DNA of 17,578 bases, from the NCBI GenBank assembly GCA_035449045.1, contig DAOTKC010000032.1, positions 1 through 17,578 on the forward strand, in the 5' to 3' direction. How positions within the stretch are numbered: position 1 is the stretch's first letter; every line of letters starts with the position of its first letter. Positions 7,655-14,138 of this stretch are shown here, piece after piece. Below the pieces are notes generated by a model. The model did no database searches and had not been told where the DNA came from. It saw only the letters and a list, made by a program, of their open reading frames with translations. The stretch comes from DAOTKC01 sp035449045 (lineage in GTDB: Bacteria > Bacillota > Clostridia > Christensenellales > CAG-917). Position numbers and translations under genes: made by a program.

Positions 7655-7730
7655 GGGCAATTGACTCAGCTGGTAGAGTACCTCCGTCACATGGAGGGAG
7701 TCGGGGGTTCGAGTCCCTCATTGCCCACCA
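7655..7730 (+). tRNA. tRNA-Val (anticodon CAC)
   Basis: A full 76-nt cloverleaf. Acceptor GGGCAAT/ATTGCCC plus discriminator A and encoded CCA; D stem ACTC/GAGT; anticodon stem CCTCC/GGAGG with loop GTCACAT, giving anticodon CAC (reads GUG); five-base variable region; T arm with TTCGAGT loop. Position 32 is G, which is less usual but can face T38. It is followed at once by a strong terminator. Confidence 0.95.
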
Positions 7731-7732
7731 CC

Positions 7733-7784
7733 AAGACACACGAAAAAGGAGCGTATAAACTCGCTCCCATCGTGTGTCTTTTTT
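7733..7784 (+). terminator. Intrinsic terminator of tRNA-Val
   Basis: Outer stem AAGACACACG (7733-7742) with CGTGTGTCTT (7771-7780). An inner stem GGAGCG (7748-7753) pairs with CGCTCC (7762-7767). A TTTT run follows. Confidence 0.85.
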
Positions 7785-7844
7785 GTTGTTTTTCTGTCGT
7801 TTTTGCCTATTTCCAGCTACCCTCTCAAAAACTTTCAAGAAATA

Positions 7845-7934
7845 TTACTTAAGTTGATTTGGTTTTTCTGTCAAATCTCTTTCTTCGCATTCTTCCTTGC
7901 AATCTTTGCAATTATGCTCGCAATCTTTACTCAT
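7845..7934 (-). CDS. 29-residue Cys-rich ORF, probable truncated N-terminus of an Mrp/NBP35-type ATPase
   Basis: The product begins MSKDCEHNCKDCKEEC and ends LTEKPNQLK. GGAG lies 7 bases before the ATG. The start overlaps the MBL stop (ATGAGTAA), so translation is likely coupled and the reading frame was once, or still is, used. The Cys-x3-Cys-x2-Cys-x3-Cys cluster followed by an EKPN-x-L element matches the short N-terminal extension of clostridial Mrp/ApbC/NBP35 P-loop proteins. In those proteins this element directly precedes the strand leading into the SGKGGVGKS Walker A. Here a TAA comes two residues later and no ATPase follows. It is either a remnant after deletion of the Mrp body or a free-standing metal-binding micropeptide. 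Similarity to Mrp is from memory of the family pattern. Confidence 0.6.
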   Translation of the reverse strand: MSKDCEHNCKDCKEECEERDLTEKPNQLK

Positions 7935-8769
7935 TTTGTACTCCTTTTTTATAATTTAGCATATCGCCTGCTGCGAAATACTCTACTATGTTATTTAGAA
8001 TTTCTTTTAGCTTCTTATATGGTTCTATACCCGTGCAATGACAAGTGTAATATTTTGTATTGTGTTTGTTTAGACTATTTCCTACCCTGTAAATCACCGT
8101 TTCATTTTCATTTTTTCCACTACTGGGATTCCACAAATGAAAGCCGCTAACCACATAATTAGGATCTGCTCCCTCCATTTCAACAAACTTACGGATGATA
8201 TTCGTGATGCCGTTATGAGCGCAACCAGCGATAAGCACCTTCACTCCATCGGAATTTATAATCAAATTTTGTTCGTGCGCAAAATCGTCTTCTATATATT
8301 CCGTCCCAATTCTTACTTTTAGTTTTTTATTAGGAGAAAACCCTTCATCAACTATATTGACACTCGAGAACAATTTCAACTCGTCATCAAGAATCATATC
8401 ATTGTCTACAAAAACAATTCTTGAGTTTTGCGATAAGGATTGATCCAAACCGATATATTCCTTACCGAATACGCGTTCCGAATAATAATCCCCGAAAGCA
8501 TCTTTTTCTATATAAATCACCGCTTTGTCATTCACATTTAAGAATGTTTTCAATCCCCCGCCATGATCGTAATGTCCGTGAGATAATACTACCGTATCGA
8601 TAGCTTTCAAATCCACACCGAGTGCTAGCGCATTCTCGGCAAATAAAGAACTTGCCCCTAAATCGAACAATAGTTTATGCTTCACCGTTTCAACATAAAG
8701 GCTTAGTCCGTGTTCGCAGCCCAATTTTTTATTATTCGATACATTATCAACCAAACTGACTATTCTCAT
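7927..8769 (-). CDS. MBL-fold metallohydrolase (COG1237-like)
   Basis: 280 residues, cytoplasmic. The metallo-beta-lactamase metal site is intact: SHGHYDHGGG (H64, H66, D68, H69), then CAHNG (H185) and GFHLW (H211). The overall pattern, including an early LFDLG and the AGCAHNGITNI block, fits the family annotated as 7,8-dihydropterin-6-methyl-aminobenzene-phosphate synthase-like hydrolases. That substrate is not established for operon members of this kind. The start overlaps the preceding ATPase gene by ATGA and has AAAGGTG upstream. As part of an Fe-S/metal operon, a role in a redox or cofactor reaction is inference. Confidence 0.88.
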   Translation of the reverse strand: MRIVSLVDNVSNNKKLGCEHGLSLYVETVKHKLLFDLGASSLFAENALALGVDLKAIDTVVLSHGHYDHGGGLKTFLNVNDKAVIYIEKDAFGDYYSERVFGKEYIGLDQSLSQNSRIVFVDNDMILDDELKLFSSVNIVDEGFSPNKKLKVRIGTEYIEDDFAHEQNLIINSDGVKVLIAGCAHNGITNIIRKFVEMEGADPNYVVSGFHLWNPSSGKNENETVIYRVGNSLNKHNTKYYTCHCTGIEPYKKLKEILNNIVEYFAAGDMLNYKKGVQNE

Positions 8770-9638
8770 AGATCACCTTTCTTCTGCATTATTTCAATTA
8801 CACGAGCATAAACAGCTTTAACGGCATTTCCGCCGGGGCAATCAAATTCAACAATGCTTTTGCCACTGTTAATTGCGACGACAGCCGCGGAATCATAAGG
8901 GATTCTTCCGACATATACAATATCATTGTTAGCGCAAAAAACTTCTATTCTTTCGGTATTAACAAGATTTGTATCATATTTATTGACACATACGGCTATT
9001 TCCGTCCCGAAATAACGGGCGGTTTTTATAATCCTTTCCATATCGCTTATACCCGAAACGGAGGGTTCCGCAACAATGAGTGCCATATCCACTCCCGAAA
9101 GCGAAGCGATAACGGGGCAGCCTATTCCCGGCGAACCGTCTATTATAGCTAAGTCAACTTCTTTTGCATTCTCTATCAACTGCTTTTTTACTTCGGTAAC
9201 TAATTTCCCGGATGTTCCGCTTCCCATTTTGAGCTTTGCGGTTGAAAAAACCGAATCATCCTTGTAAAGAAAAAGCTCTCCTGCTACCGCTTTTTTTAGT
9301 GATACGGCATGCGCAGGGCAAACAAGTTCGCATACGCCGCAGCCTTCGCATGCGTTACCCTCAACAAAATAACCATCATTATAACTAATTGCTCCGAATC
9401 TGCAATTTGTTTGACATAAGCCGCATCCCATACATGAATTTGTTTCGATATGAGCTTTTGGTAAGCCGTAATAATCTTTCTTTATCGGCATATCTTTATG
9501 CCGGGTTATAAGGTGAAGATTCGGTGCGTCCACATCGCAATCGGCATAAGCCTTCGCGTTATTCAATTTAATAAATGCTCCCGCAACGGTTGTTTTTCCA
9601 GTTCCGCCTTTGCCGCTCAAAATTAATAATTGTTTCAT
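8766..9638 (-). CDS. MinD-type P-loop ATPase with inserted 2x[4Fe-4S] ferredoxin domain (second copy)
   Basis: 290 residues. Deviant Walker A SGKGGTGKT (8-16) with the signature Lys; switch ADCDVDAPN (32-40). A ferredoxin insert has Cys 69, 72, 75, 79 and 97, 100, 103, 107, both CxxCxxCxxxC. A Walker B-like stretch, LAIIDGSPGIGCPV, follows, then VAEPSVSG. This is the COG1149 architecture. Such proteins are thought to couple ATP hydrolysis to Fe-S cluster chemistry or metal-cofactor assembly, and they usually occur in pairs, as here. GGAGG lies 8 bases before the start, which overlaps the previous stop as ATGA. It differs from its partner by an extra segment around residues 110-135 (VSLKKAVAGELFLYKDD). 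Confidence 0.93.
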   Translation of the reverse strand: MKQLLILSGKGGTGKTTVAGAFIKLNNAKAYADCDVDAPNLHLITRHKDMPIKKDYYGLPKAHIETNSCMGCGLCQTNCRFGAISYNDGYFVEGNACEGCGVCELVCPAHAVSLKKAVAGELFLYKDDSVFSTAKLKMGSGTSGKLVTEVKKQLIENAKEVDLAIIDGSPGIGCPVIASLSGVDMALIVAEPSVSGISDMERIIKTARYFGTEIAVCVNKYDTNLVNTERIEVFCANNDIVYVGRIPYDSAAVVAINSGKSIVEFDCPGGNAVKAVYARVIEIMQKKGDL

Positions 9639-10480
9639 TCGACAGCCTCCTTAACCTTGTTAAGAAGTGAATAAAATAGTTCTTTATTCTTATAATCTTC
9701 TCTTACGGCGATTTTTCCGTTGGAATTCAGCTCTCCGAGTTCCTTATCAAACGGAATTTTAACAAGAATTTCAATACCTTTTTCTCTGCAGAATTCTTCG
9801 GACGGGTTGTGTCCGTCTGTGCATTTATTAAGGACAACACCGCAAGGCTTATCAAAAAGCCTTACCAATTCATAAACCATCGCGAGATTGTGCGCGCCGA
9901 ATATTGTCGGCTCGGCAACTAAAATACAGTAGTCAGCGTCTTTTATGCTTTCCATAACGATGCATGCGCTTCCGGGTGGGCAATCAATAAAAATATAGCC
10001 CGATTTATCCTTGATATATTCAAGTATTTTTTTGATAATGGGAATTCCCGACGCTTCTCCCGTATTCATCATTCCGCCGACTGTTTTAACATTTTCGGAT
10101 ATGCCGATATTCACGATGCCCACCGTCTTTTCCGTTTCGGTAATCGCTTTATCCGAACAAACCAACGCGCAACCTCCGCAAGAGTGGCAAATTTCCTTAA
10201 AAAGAATAACTTTCTTACCGAAAGCGAGAGCGTTGAATTTACAAAAATTCACGCAATCCTTGCATCCTGTGCAAAGTTCATAGTTAACCTTAGGAATCAA
10301 AACTAAAACAGCCTTTTCTTCACAAATTTGCGGCTTGAAGTAAAGGTGCCCGTTAGGTTCTTCCACGTCGCAATCTACATAGTATCCGTTACCGTCCGCA
10401 GCAGCAAGGTTTACACTTATTAGCGTTTTTCCTGTTCCGCCTTTTCCGCTTAAAACAGCAATTCTTTTATTTGTTCCCAT
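9635..10480 (-). CDS. MinD-type P-loop ATPase with inserted 2x[4Fe-4S] ferredoxin domain (first copy)
   Basis: 281 residues. SGKGGTGKT Walker A (11-19), switch VDCDVEEPNGHLYF (35-48), ferredoxin insert with Cys 70, 73, 76, 80 and 98, 101, 104, 108, Walker B-like IFIDCPPGSACIV, then VAEPTIFGAHNL. It is paralogous to the next gene. The pair probably forms a heterodimer, as inferred from paired occurrence in ORP-type and methanogen operons. The start overlaps the end of the NifX-like gene by 14 bp, which argues for coupled synthesis. Strong family match; biochemical role inferred from context. Confidence 0.93.
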   Translation of the reverse strand: MGTNKRIAVLSGKGGTGKTLISVNLAAADGNGYYVDCDVEEPNGHLYFKPQICEEKAVLVLIPKVNYELCTGCKDCVNFCKFNALAFGKKVILFKEICHSCGGCALVCSDKAITETEKTVGIVNIGISENVKTVGGMMNTGEASGIPIIKKILEYIKDKSGYIFIDCPPGSACIVMESIKDADYCILVAEPTIFGAHNLAMVYELVRLFDKPCGVVLNKCTDGHNPSEEFCREKGIEILVKIPFDKELGELNSNGKIAVREDYKNKELFYSLLNKVKEAVE

Positions 10481-10835
10481 GATTATGAAATCCTGGATGT
10501 ATGTCGGCTAAAATATCAAGCTGATTGTTTTCATATGCTTTAATGTTTTCTTCTGCTGTTCCGGCGATATTTTTATATACCTTTATATCTCCGTCGATTA
10601 AGACCTTAGCGGCATTTTCGCCGTATCTGGGTGCGATGATTATCTTTACGCAATGATCAATAAGCATTTGCGCGGCTTTAATCCCCGCTCCACCGGCACT
10701 TTGTGCGGCAAGATTGTCTAAAAATACGCTGGACTTTTCAGCCGTATCATATATTAAAAAATAGGGTGTTCTCCCAAAGGATGGACATATTTCAGACTTT
10801 ATATCTTTATCATTTACTGGTAATGCAATTCTCAT
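10467..10835 (-). CDS. NifX/NifB-family (dinitrogenase iron-molybdenum cofactor domain) protein, ORP-like
   Basis: 122 residues; a single RNase H-like fold domain of the kind that binds FeMo-co precursors (NifX, NafY, the C-terminus of NifB) or the Mo-Cu-S cluster of the Desulfovibrio orange protein. Pattern: MRIALPVND start, CPSFGRTPYFLIYD, then GAGIKAAQMLIDHCVKIII, and a metal-binding-like tail HPGFHNHG (H113, H117, H119). AAGGAG overlaps the preceding stop, 11 bp upstream. No nitrogenase genes are in the window, so a nitrogenase role is not implied. A metal-cluster carrier within this operon is the better reading. Confidence 0.87.
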   Translation of the reverse strand: MRIALPVNDKDIKSEICPSFGRTPYFLIYDTAEKSSVFLDNLAAQSAGGAGIKAAQMLIDHCVKIIIAPRYGENAAKVLIDGDIKVYKNIAGTAEENIKAYENNQLDILADIHPGFHNHGNK

Positions 10836-10846
10836 ATTAAACTCCT

Positions 10847-11215
10847 TTATTTCGAATTTTTATAGTTTTTTATAACATTCCGCAAGGCAGAAATTCCTAT
10901 ATTGGAACAATGCGTTTTTATTTCGGGCAAGCCTCCTAATGCCACCGAAATGTCTTCGTCGGAAAATTTTTCCGCTTCTTCCAAGCTTTTACCTTTTGCC
11001 AAAACAGAAGTCATACTGGCGGACGCTATAGCCGCGCAACAGCCGAAAACCAAATAACTGATTTCCTTTATTATATTTCTATCTACTTTTATGAACATCA
11101 TTAACGCGTCCCCGCAGGAAGGATCTCCGTATGCCCCCATAGCGTCGGCATCCGGCATACTTCCCACATTCTGCGGACACATAAAATGCTCCATTGTCTT
11201 ATCCGTATATTCCAT
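10847..11215 (-). CDS. IscU/NifU-N type Fe-S cluster scaffold
   Basis: 122 residues. The three scaffold cysteines and the assembly Asp are present: SCGD (C34, D36), FGCC (C59, with an extra C60) and THCSN (H102, C103). The blocks LGGLPEIKTHCSN and FGCCAAIASAS are typical. This family holds a nascent 2Fe-2S or 4Fe-4S cluster built with sulfur from a cysteine desulfurase. No desulfurase is encoded here, so sulfur must come from elsewhere. The ATG shares a base with the DUF134 stop (TAATG). It is a dedicated scaffold for the operon's ferredoxin ATPases or NifX-like protein by inference. Confidence 0.92.
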   Translation of the reverse strand: MEYTDKTMEHFMCPQNVGSMPDADAMGAYGDPSCGDALMMFIKVDRNIIKEISYLVFGCCAAIASASMTSVLAKGKSLEEAEKFSDEDISVALGGLPEIKTHCSNIGISALRNVIKNYKNSK

Positions 11216-11583
11216 TATTTATCTTCTTCTATCATATTTTGTCCGAATTGGTGCCTTCTGCAGCCCATTCCTCCGCAATGTCCTCCGCGCCCGTCGCAAA
11301 GCATATATTCGCCGCCTTCGATAATAAGCGTTTTTCCGTTAACAAGTGAATCGGCAATTTTTTTTCTTGCGGCATCGTATATTCCTTGTACTGTTGTACG
11401 AGCTATATTCATTTGTTCGGAGCATTCTTCCTGCTTCATACCCTCTAAATCAATGAGTCTGACAGTCTCATATTCATCAACTGACATTATAACGCAATCT
11501 TCATTAAAACCGCCGTTAAGCGGCCCGAAACGATTGACTTCGGGAAGACAGCAAACCTTTCTCCATTTTTTCGGTCTAGGCAT
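11215..11583 (-). CDS. DUF134 (UPF0251) predicted DNA-binding protein, Cys/His-rich tail
   Basis: 122 residues. The N-terminus MPRPKKWRKVCCLPEVNRFGP is the DUF134 signature. Residues 50-75 (KQEECSEQMNIARTTVQGIYDAA) form a helix-turn-helix resembling sigma-factor region 4. The C-terminus has C96, H102, C103, C108 and H111 (CDGRGGHCGGMGCRRH), a plausible metal or Fe-S sensing site, plus a CC pair at 11-12. It is probably a metal- or redox-responsive regulator of its own operon; the twin palindromes at 11897-11942 are candidate targets (inference). AAGAGGT precedes the start. No member, to my knowledge, has a firmly established ligand. Confidence 0.88.
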   Translation of the reverse strand: MPRPKKWRKVCCLPEVNRFGPLNGGFNEDCVIMSVDEYETVRLIDLEGMKQEECSEQMNIARTTVQGIYDAARKKIADSLVNGKTLIIEGGEYMLCDGRGGHCGGMGCRRHQFGQNMIEEDK

Positions 11584-11597
11584 AATTTTTACCTCTT

Positions 11598-11633
11598 AAA
11601 AGGAAAGCATAGGGCGTCCCCTTGCTTCCTTTT
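11598..11633 (-). terminator. Intercistronic hairpin between DUF5320 and DUF134 genes
   Basis: AAAAGGAA (11598-11605) pairs with TTCCTTTT (11626-11633). It continues through GCA/TGC with one bulged base, and GGG/CCC at the tip. On the minus strand it ends in CCTTTT just before the DUF134 ribosome binding site. It could be a partial terminator, or an mRNA-stability element giving DUF5320 a higher dose than the rest. The plus-strand copy is also followed by T-rich sequence. Confidence 0.5.
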
Positions 11634-11642
11634 GTATTTTTG

Positions 11643-11873
11643 CTATTTATTCAATTGCTTGTTAATAGCTTCGAGTTTTGCTTCCAATACGGCTTTCTGC
11701 TCCGTCAACGCTTCTTTTGAATCCGCATATACGGGATTAATCACTCTTCTGCAATTTAACCCGCGACCTAAGCCTCTTCCATATAAGGTTCTGTTTCCGT
11801 TGACGCACACGCCCAATTCTCGACCTGTCATTGCACCCTGCCCCAAAGGACCTGTTCCATCTCTACCCGGCAT
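11643..11873 (-). CDS. DUF5320 family small protein
   Basis: 76 residues. The N-terminus MPGRDGTGPLGQGAMTGRELGVC is the Gly-rich DUF5320 signature (MPxxDGTGPxGxGxxTGRxxGxC). A Gly/Arg-rich stretch with a second Cys (RGLGRGLNCRR) follows, then a C-terminal coiled-coil-like helix (ALTEQKAVLEAKLEAINKQLNK). GGAGG lies 7 bases before the ATG. First gene of the operon and next to the promoter. Such proteins recur beside NifX-like and MinD-like genes. The function is unknown; a metal or cluster chaperone, or a partner of the NifX-like protein, is conceivable. Confidence 0.85.
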   Translation of the reverse strand: MPGRDGTGPLGQGAMTGRELGVCVNGNRTLYGRGLGRGLNCRRVINPVYADSKEALTEQKAVLEAKLEAINKQLNK

Positions 11874-11896
11874 AATGAATACCTCCTTTATTGTTT

Positions 11897-11910
11897 ATGA
11901 CATATGTCAT
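11897..11910. promoter_or_regulatory. Operator candidate 1: palindrome TGACATATGTCA near +1
   Basis: A perfect 14-bp palindrome, ATGACATATGTCAT, lying at the expected transcription start of the operon, downstream of the -10 box. It is an exact copy of the 12-bp core at 11931-11942. Confidence 0.7.
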
Positions 11911-11915
11911 TTATT

Positions 11916-11943
11916 ATTATACGCAGTTTCTGACATATGTCAA
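11916..11943 (-). promoter_or_regulatory. Sigma-A promoter of the metal-cluster operon
   Basis: On the minus strand TTGACA (complement of 11938-11943) is followed after 16 bp by TATAAT (complement of 11916-11921). Both hexamers match consensus. The predicted start is near 11909, with a leader of about 36 bases to the DUF5320 ATG. A promoter this strong normally needs repression, which fits the embedded palindromes. Confidence 0.8.
11931..11942. promoter_or_regulatory. Operator candidate 2: palindrome TGACATATGTCA over the -35 box
   Basis: A perfect 12-bp palindrome overlapping the -35 hexamer. It lies 33 bp (about three helical turns) from copy 1, so two dimers could bind the same DNA face and block RNA polymerase. 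Confidence 0.7.
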
Positions 11944-12022
11944 TAACTTTTATCAAAAATATTTGAAAGAATTTCACCTTTCCATTTGTCTTTCCGATGT
12001 GTTTGCTCCCTCACATTTTGAG

Positions 12023-12439
12023 TTACGCACCCGTATCGGCAGCCACTTTTTTGACGATTACCTTACCCGTTGCCCCTTTACCGGTAATTTGTATTTCATA
12101 TCTATCCGTTTCATGGACCGTTACAGTGAATTTACGCGACTGAAGGTCGTTTCCGGTATAAGGTTCGCTGCCGTTTTTGCCGCTGACGGTAAGGGCGATT
12201 TTTCCGCCTTCACGAAAAACTTCAATCTGCAGCACGTCGCCCTCGTTAAGGGATATTTCACACTTGTCTTTTGAGCTCCACTCCTTGAAATCCATTGTAA
12301 ATCCCGTTCCGTTCGGATTCTCGAGAATAATAATGCTGCCCTTCGGCACGGAGCAAGCCGAAAGCGCTATAAGAATGACAATCAAGAGAGAAAGAAAAAT
12401 AATCTTTTGAATACTGCCTATTCTTCCGTTGTAAAGCAT
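12023..12439 (-). CDS. Small lipoprotein, unknown function
   Basis: 138 residues. A charged N-terminus and a hydrophobic stretch (IIFLSLLIVILIAL) lead to a lipobox LSAC with Cys29, so it is probably a surface-anchored lipoprotein. The mature part is beta-rich, about 110 residues, with alternating strands (GDVLQIEVFREGGKIALTV, YEIQITGKGATGKVIVKKV) suggesting a small Ig-like or jelly-roll domain. No motif is recognised. AGGAGG lies 8 bases before the ATG. It overlaps the end of the upstream hydrolase gene by 22 bp, so the two are co-translated and may act together at the membrane. Confidence 0.75.
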   Translation of the reverse strand: MLYNGRIGSIQKIIFLSLLIVILIALSACSVPKGSIIILENPNGTGFTMDFKEWSSKDKCEISLNEGDVLQIEVFREGGKIALTVSGKNGSEPYTGNDLQSRKFTVTVHETDRYEIQITGKGATGKVIVKKVAADTGA

Positions 12440-13611
12440 GACAATACCTCCTCAACAAACTTTTCCGGCTCGTTTATCCACGGGCTGTGGCCGGAATGCT
12501 CAAACCATATGATTTTTTTATCGGGCGCATCCAGAACCTGCATATATTCCTCGACCAGCACAGTGGGCGCGTTGACGTCGTGTCGTCCCAAGAAAAAATA
12601 GACGGGCACTTCAAGTTTAGTATAATCCGTTCTCATATCGATAGTATAAAGCTGTTGATACACGTGATTAAACGTGTTGACGATGCCTCGGAAAAAGTTG
12701 ATTTTATCGAGCAGCCCGTATTCGGAGGAACCGATGTCCCTAAAGGTGTTGTAGCCCGGATTGTGAATCTCGGGGTTTTTGGCCATATAAGCGCTGAGAT
12801 AGTTCAAATATACCGCGCTTTTCATCGTAACGTTATTTCCGTAGTAAGGCGGTTCGCCGTTCGCTTTAAGACGTTTTACGAGAGCGGTATCGCCGTTGGC
12901 CTGCGCGATTTCCATGGCCTTTGCGTAATCCATTCGCTCGGTTTCGGCAAAGTCTATCATTTGACCGGTGCCGATAAATGCGTGATAGGACTCGGGATAC
13001 TCATAGGCAAGGAAAATCCCCAAAGCGCTGCCCCACGATTCACCCATCAGATAAATCTTTTGCTGCGAAAAGCGCTCCTTCAAATACTCCGTCAGAGCGT
13101 GCCCGTCTTCAATATAGGTCTGTGCCGTAATGTTTTTTATTCTCTCTGCGTAATAGGACTTTCCCGAACCGGGCTGATCCCAGTTGACAACGACAAAATG
13201 CTTCTCAAGCTCGGCGAGCTCATGCCGCACCGCCGCCATCTGCGTGCCGCCGGGGCCGCCCGCAAGAAAGAGAAGGACGGGAGCGTTTTTGTCCCAACCT
13301 CTCAGGCTAATCCACTGCTTCCTTCCGTTCAGCTCAAGTTTAATAAGCTCCGCAATGCTGTTTTCGGGCGTATTTCCGTTTTCGTCGACGATACGCGGGG
13401 TGGAAGCGGTAAACTGAGAAACGGTAACCAGTCCCGTGTTCAATGCTATTATCACTGCCAAGAATATCAACGTTCTTTTCAGGCGGGTAAGATGTTTTGG
13501 GGTAATTTTTTTCCTGCCGATAATAGCACAATAAGCCGTCATAATCAAGAGTGTGACAAGCGATAAGGCTATCAAAACAGTTAATATTAAAAATATTATT
13601 ATCAAAATCAT
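12418..13611 (-). CDS. Membrane-anchored alpha/beta hydrolase, S33 prolyl-aminopeptidase-like
   Basis: About 397 residues from the ATG at 13611, chosen because GGAG sits 7 bases upstream; an in-frame ATG at 13638 has no such site. Two N-terminal hydrophobic helices (about 1-25 and 47-70) form a membrane hairpin. The soluble domain has the S33 features: GGPGG oxyanion motif (about 118-122), DQPGSGKS, nucleophile elbow GESWGS (Ser about 192), acid in GRHDVNAP (about D345) and His in EHSGHSPW (about H375). The family cleaves N-terminal proline or small esters; the substrate here is unknown. It is followed by an overlapping lipoprotein gene. Confidence 0.88.
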   Translation of the reverse strand: MILIIIFLILTVLIALSLVTLLIMTAYCAIIGRKKITPKHLTRLKRTLIFLAVIIALNTGLVTVSQFTASTPRIVDENGNTPENSIAELIKLELNGRKQWISLRGWDKNAPVLLFLAGGPGGTQMAAVRHELAELEKHFVVVNWDQPGSGKSYYAERIKNITAQTYIEDGHALTEYLKERFSQQKIYLMGESWGSALGIFLAYEYPESYHAFIGTGQMIDFAETERMDYAKAMEIAQANGDTALVKRLKANGEPPYYGNNVTMKSAVYLNYLSAYMAKNPEIHNPGYNTFRDIGSSEYGLLDKINFFRGIVNTFNHVYQQLYTIDMRTDYTKLEVPVYFFLGRHDVNAPTVLVEEYMQVLDAPDKKIIWFEHSGHSPWINEPEKFVEEVLSCFTTEE

Positions 13612-13949
13612 AATGTATCTCCATTTTATGGCAGGCATTCAACCGGCGCTCGGCTATCTCGGCAGGTCAAATCGGTATAGCAACTTTATTAGGTAGTAAG
13701 CATCGTTCCATAATCATACTTAGCTTTCACACTTACGGCACAACACATCTCCCGCAAATGCAATAATTATTAGTTTTATCTAAAGTTCTTTTTTCAATTT
13801 TATCATATTTTCGATTTTTGGAAAACCATTTGATTACCCTCTCAATTAGTATTGTTACATTTTGAGTGCATTATTTCGCGGTTTTGAATAACTGCCGGCG
13901 CGACATTTTGGGGACAGAAATTTTTTTTTGCTCAAACCCGAATTTTTTG
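13612..13949. other. AT-rich intergenic region, no gene seen
   Basis: 338 bp between the divergent hydrolase and ammonium-transporter transcription units. I see no credible coding frame or RNA. The minus-strand promoter of the hydrolase must lie here, but no clear -35/-10 pair stands out. The tail, 13900-13949, has T-runs leading into the amt promoter. Confidence 0.5.
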
Positions 13950-13979
13950 TTGACAAAGCTTTATCGGCTAAAATATAAT
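13950..13979 (+). promoter_or_regulatory. Sigma-A promoter of the ammonium transporter leader
   Basis: TTGACA (13950-13955), an 18-bp spacer, TATAAT (13974-13979). The transcription start is expected near 13986, leaving a leader of about 198 bases. Confidence 0.75.
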
Positions 13980-13992
13980 TACGAAAAAGAGC

Positions 13993-14029
13993 AAAGGTGC
14001 TGTGGCTTTATGCCGACGGCACTTTTTTT
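13993..14029 (+). terminator. Leader terminator 1 (promoter-proximal) of amt
   Basis: GTGCTGTGGC (13997-14006), loop TTTAT, GCC-G-ACGGCAC (14012-14022, one bulged G), followed by seven T (14023-14029). An AAA/TTT extension lengthens the stem. It starts only about 10 bases after the predicted transcription start, so as a constitutive terminator it would kill expression. It must be bypassed or regulated. Confidence 0.7.
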
Positions 14030-14032
14030 ATA

Positions 14033-14068
14033 TCGGCAATATGGCATGCTGCGGCTTGCTATTGCCGA
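14033..14068 (+). promoter_or_regulatory. Leader hairpin 2 of amt
   Basis: A perfect 9-bp stem TCGGCAATA (14033-14041) with TATTGCCGA (14060-14068). An inner helix GC(A)..GC/GC..(T)GC closes on a TGCG loop. There is no T-run after it, so it is not a terminator itself. Confidence 0.6.
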
Positions 14069-14087
14069 GCAATATCATATGGGCACA

Positions 14088-14138
14088 AAGGCGTGTATTT
14101 ATTAGCGGTTCGAAATAAATACGCGCCTTATGTTTTTT
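14088..14138 (+). terminator. Leader terminator 3 (gene-proximal) of amt
   Basis: A 16-bp stem, 14088-14103 with 14114-14129 (one G-T pair), a 10-base loop, then ATG and six T (14133-14138). It lies 45 bp before the amt start codon on the same strand, so it is a likely attenuator. Confidence 0.75.

Noticed and set aside
7655..7730. tRNA-Val as a phage or island attachment site
   Set aside because: I looked for a second copy of its 3' end elsewhere in the window and found none; no integrase is encoded here.
10467..11215. Evidence for nitrogen fixation from NifX-like and NifU-like genes
   Set aside because: No nifHDK, nifE/N or full-length nifB is present; both families are widely used outside nitrogenase assembly.
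12487..13566. A long (359-codon) plus-strand open frame opposite the S33-type hydrolase
   Set aside because: It is antisense to a protein with clear catalytic motifs and a good ribosome binding site; its translation resembles no family and it has no site of its own.
13866..14105. A 79-codon plus-strand frame upstream of amt
   Set aside because: It overlaps the promoter and two of the leader hairpins, has no ribosome binding site and resembles nothing known.
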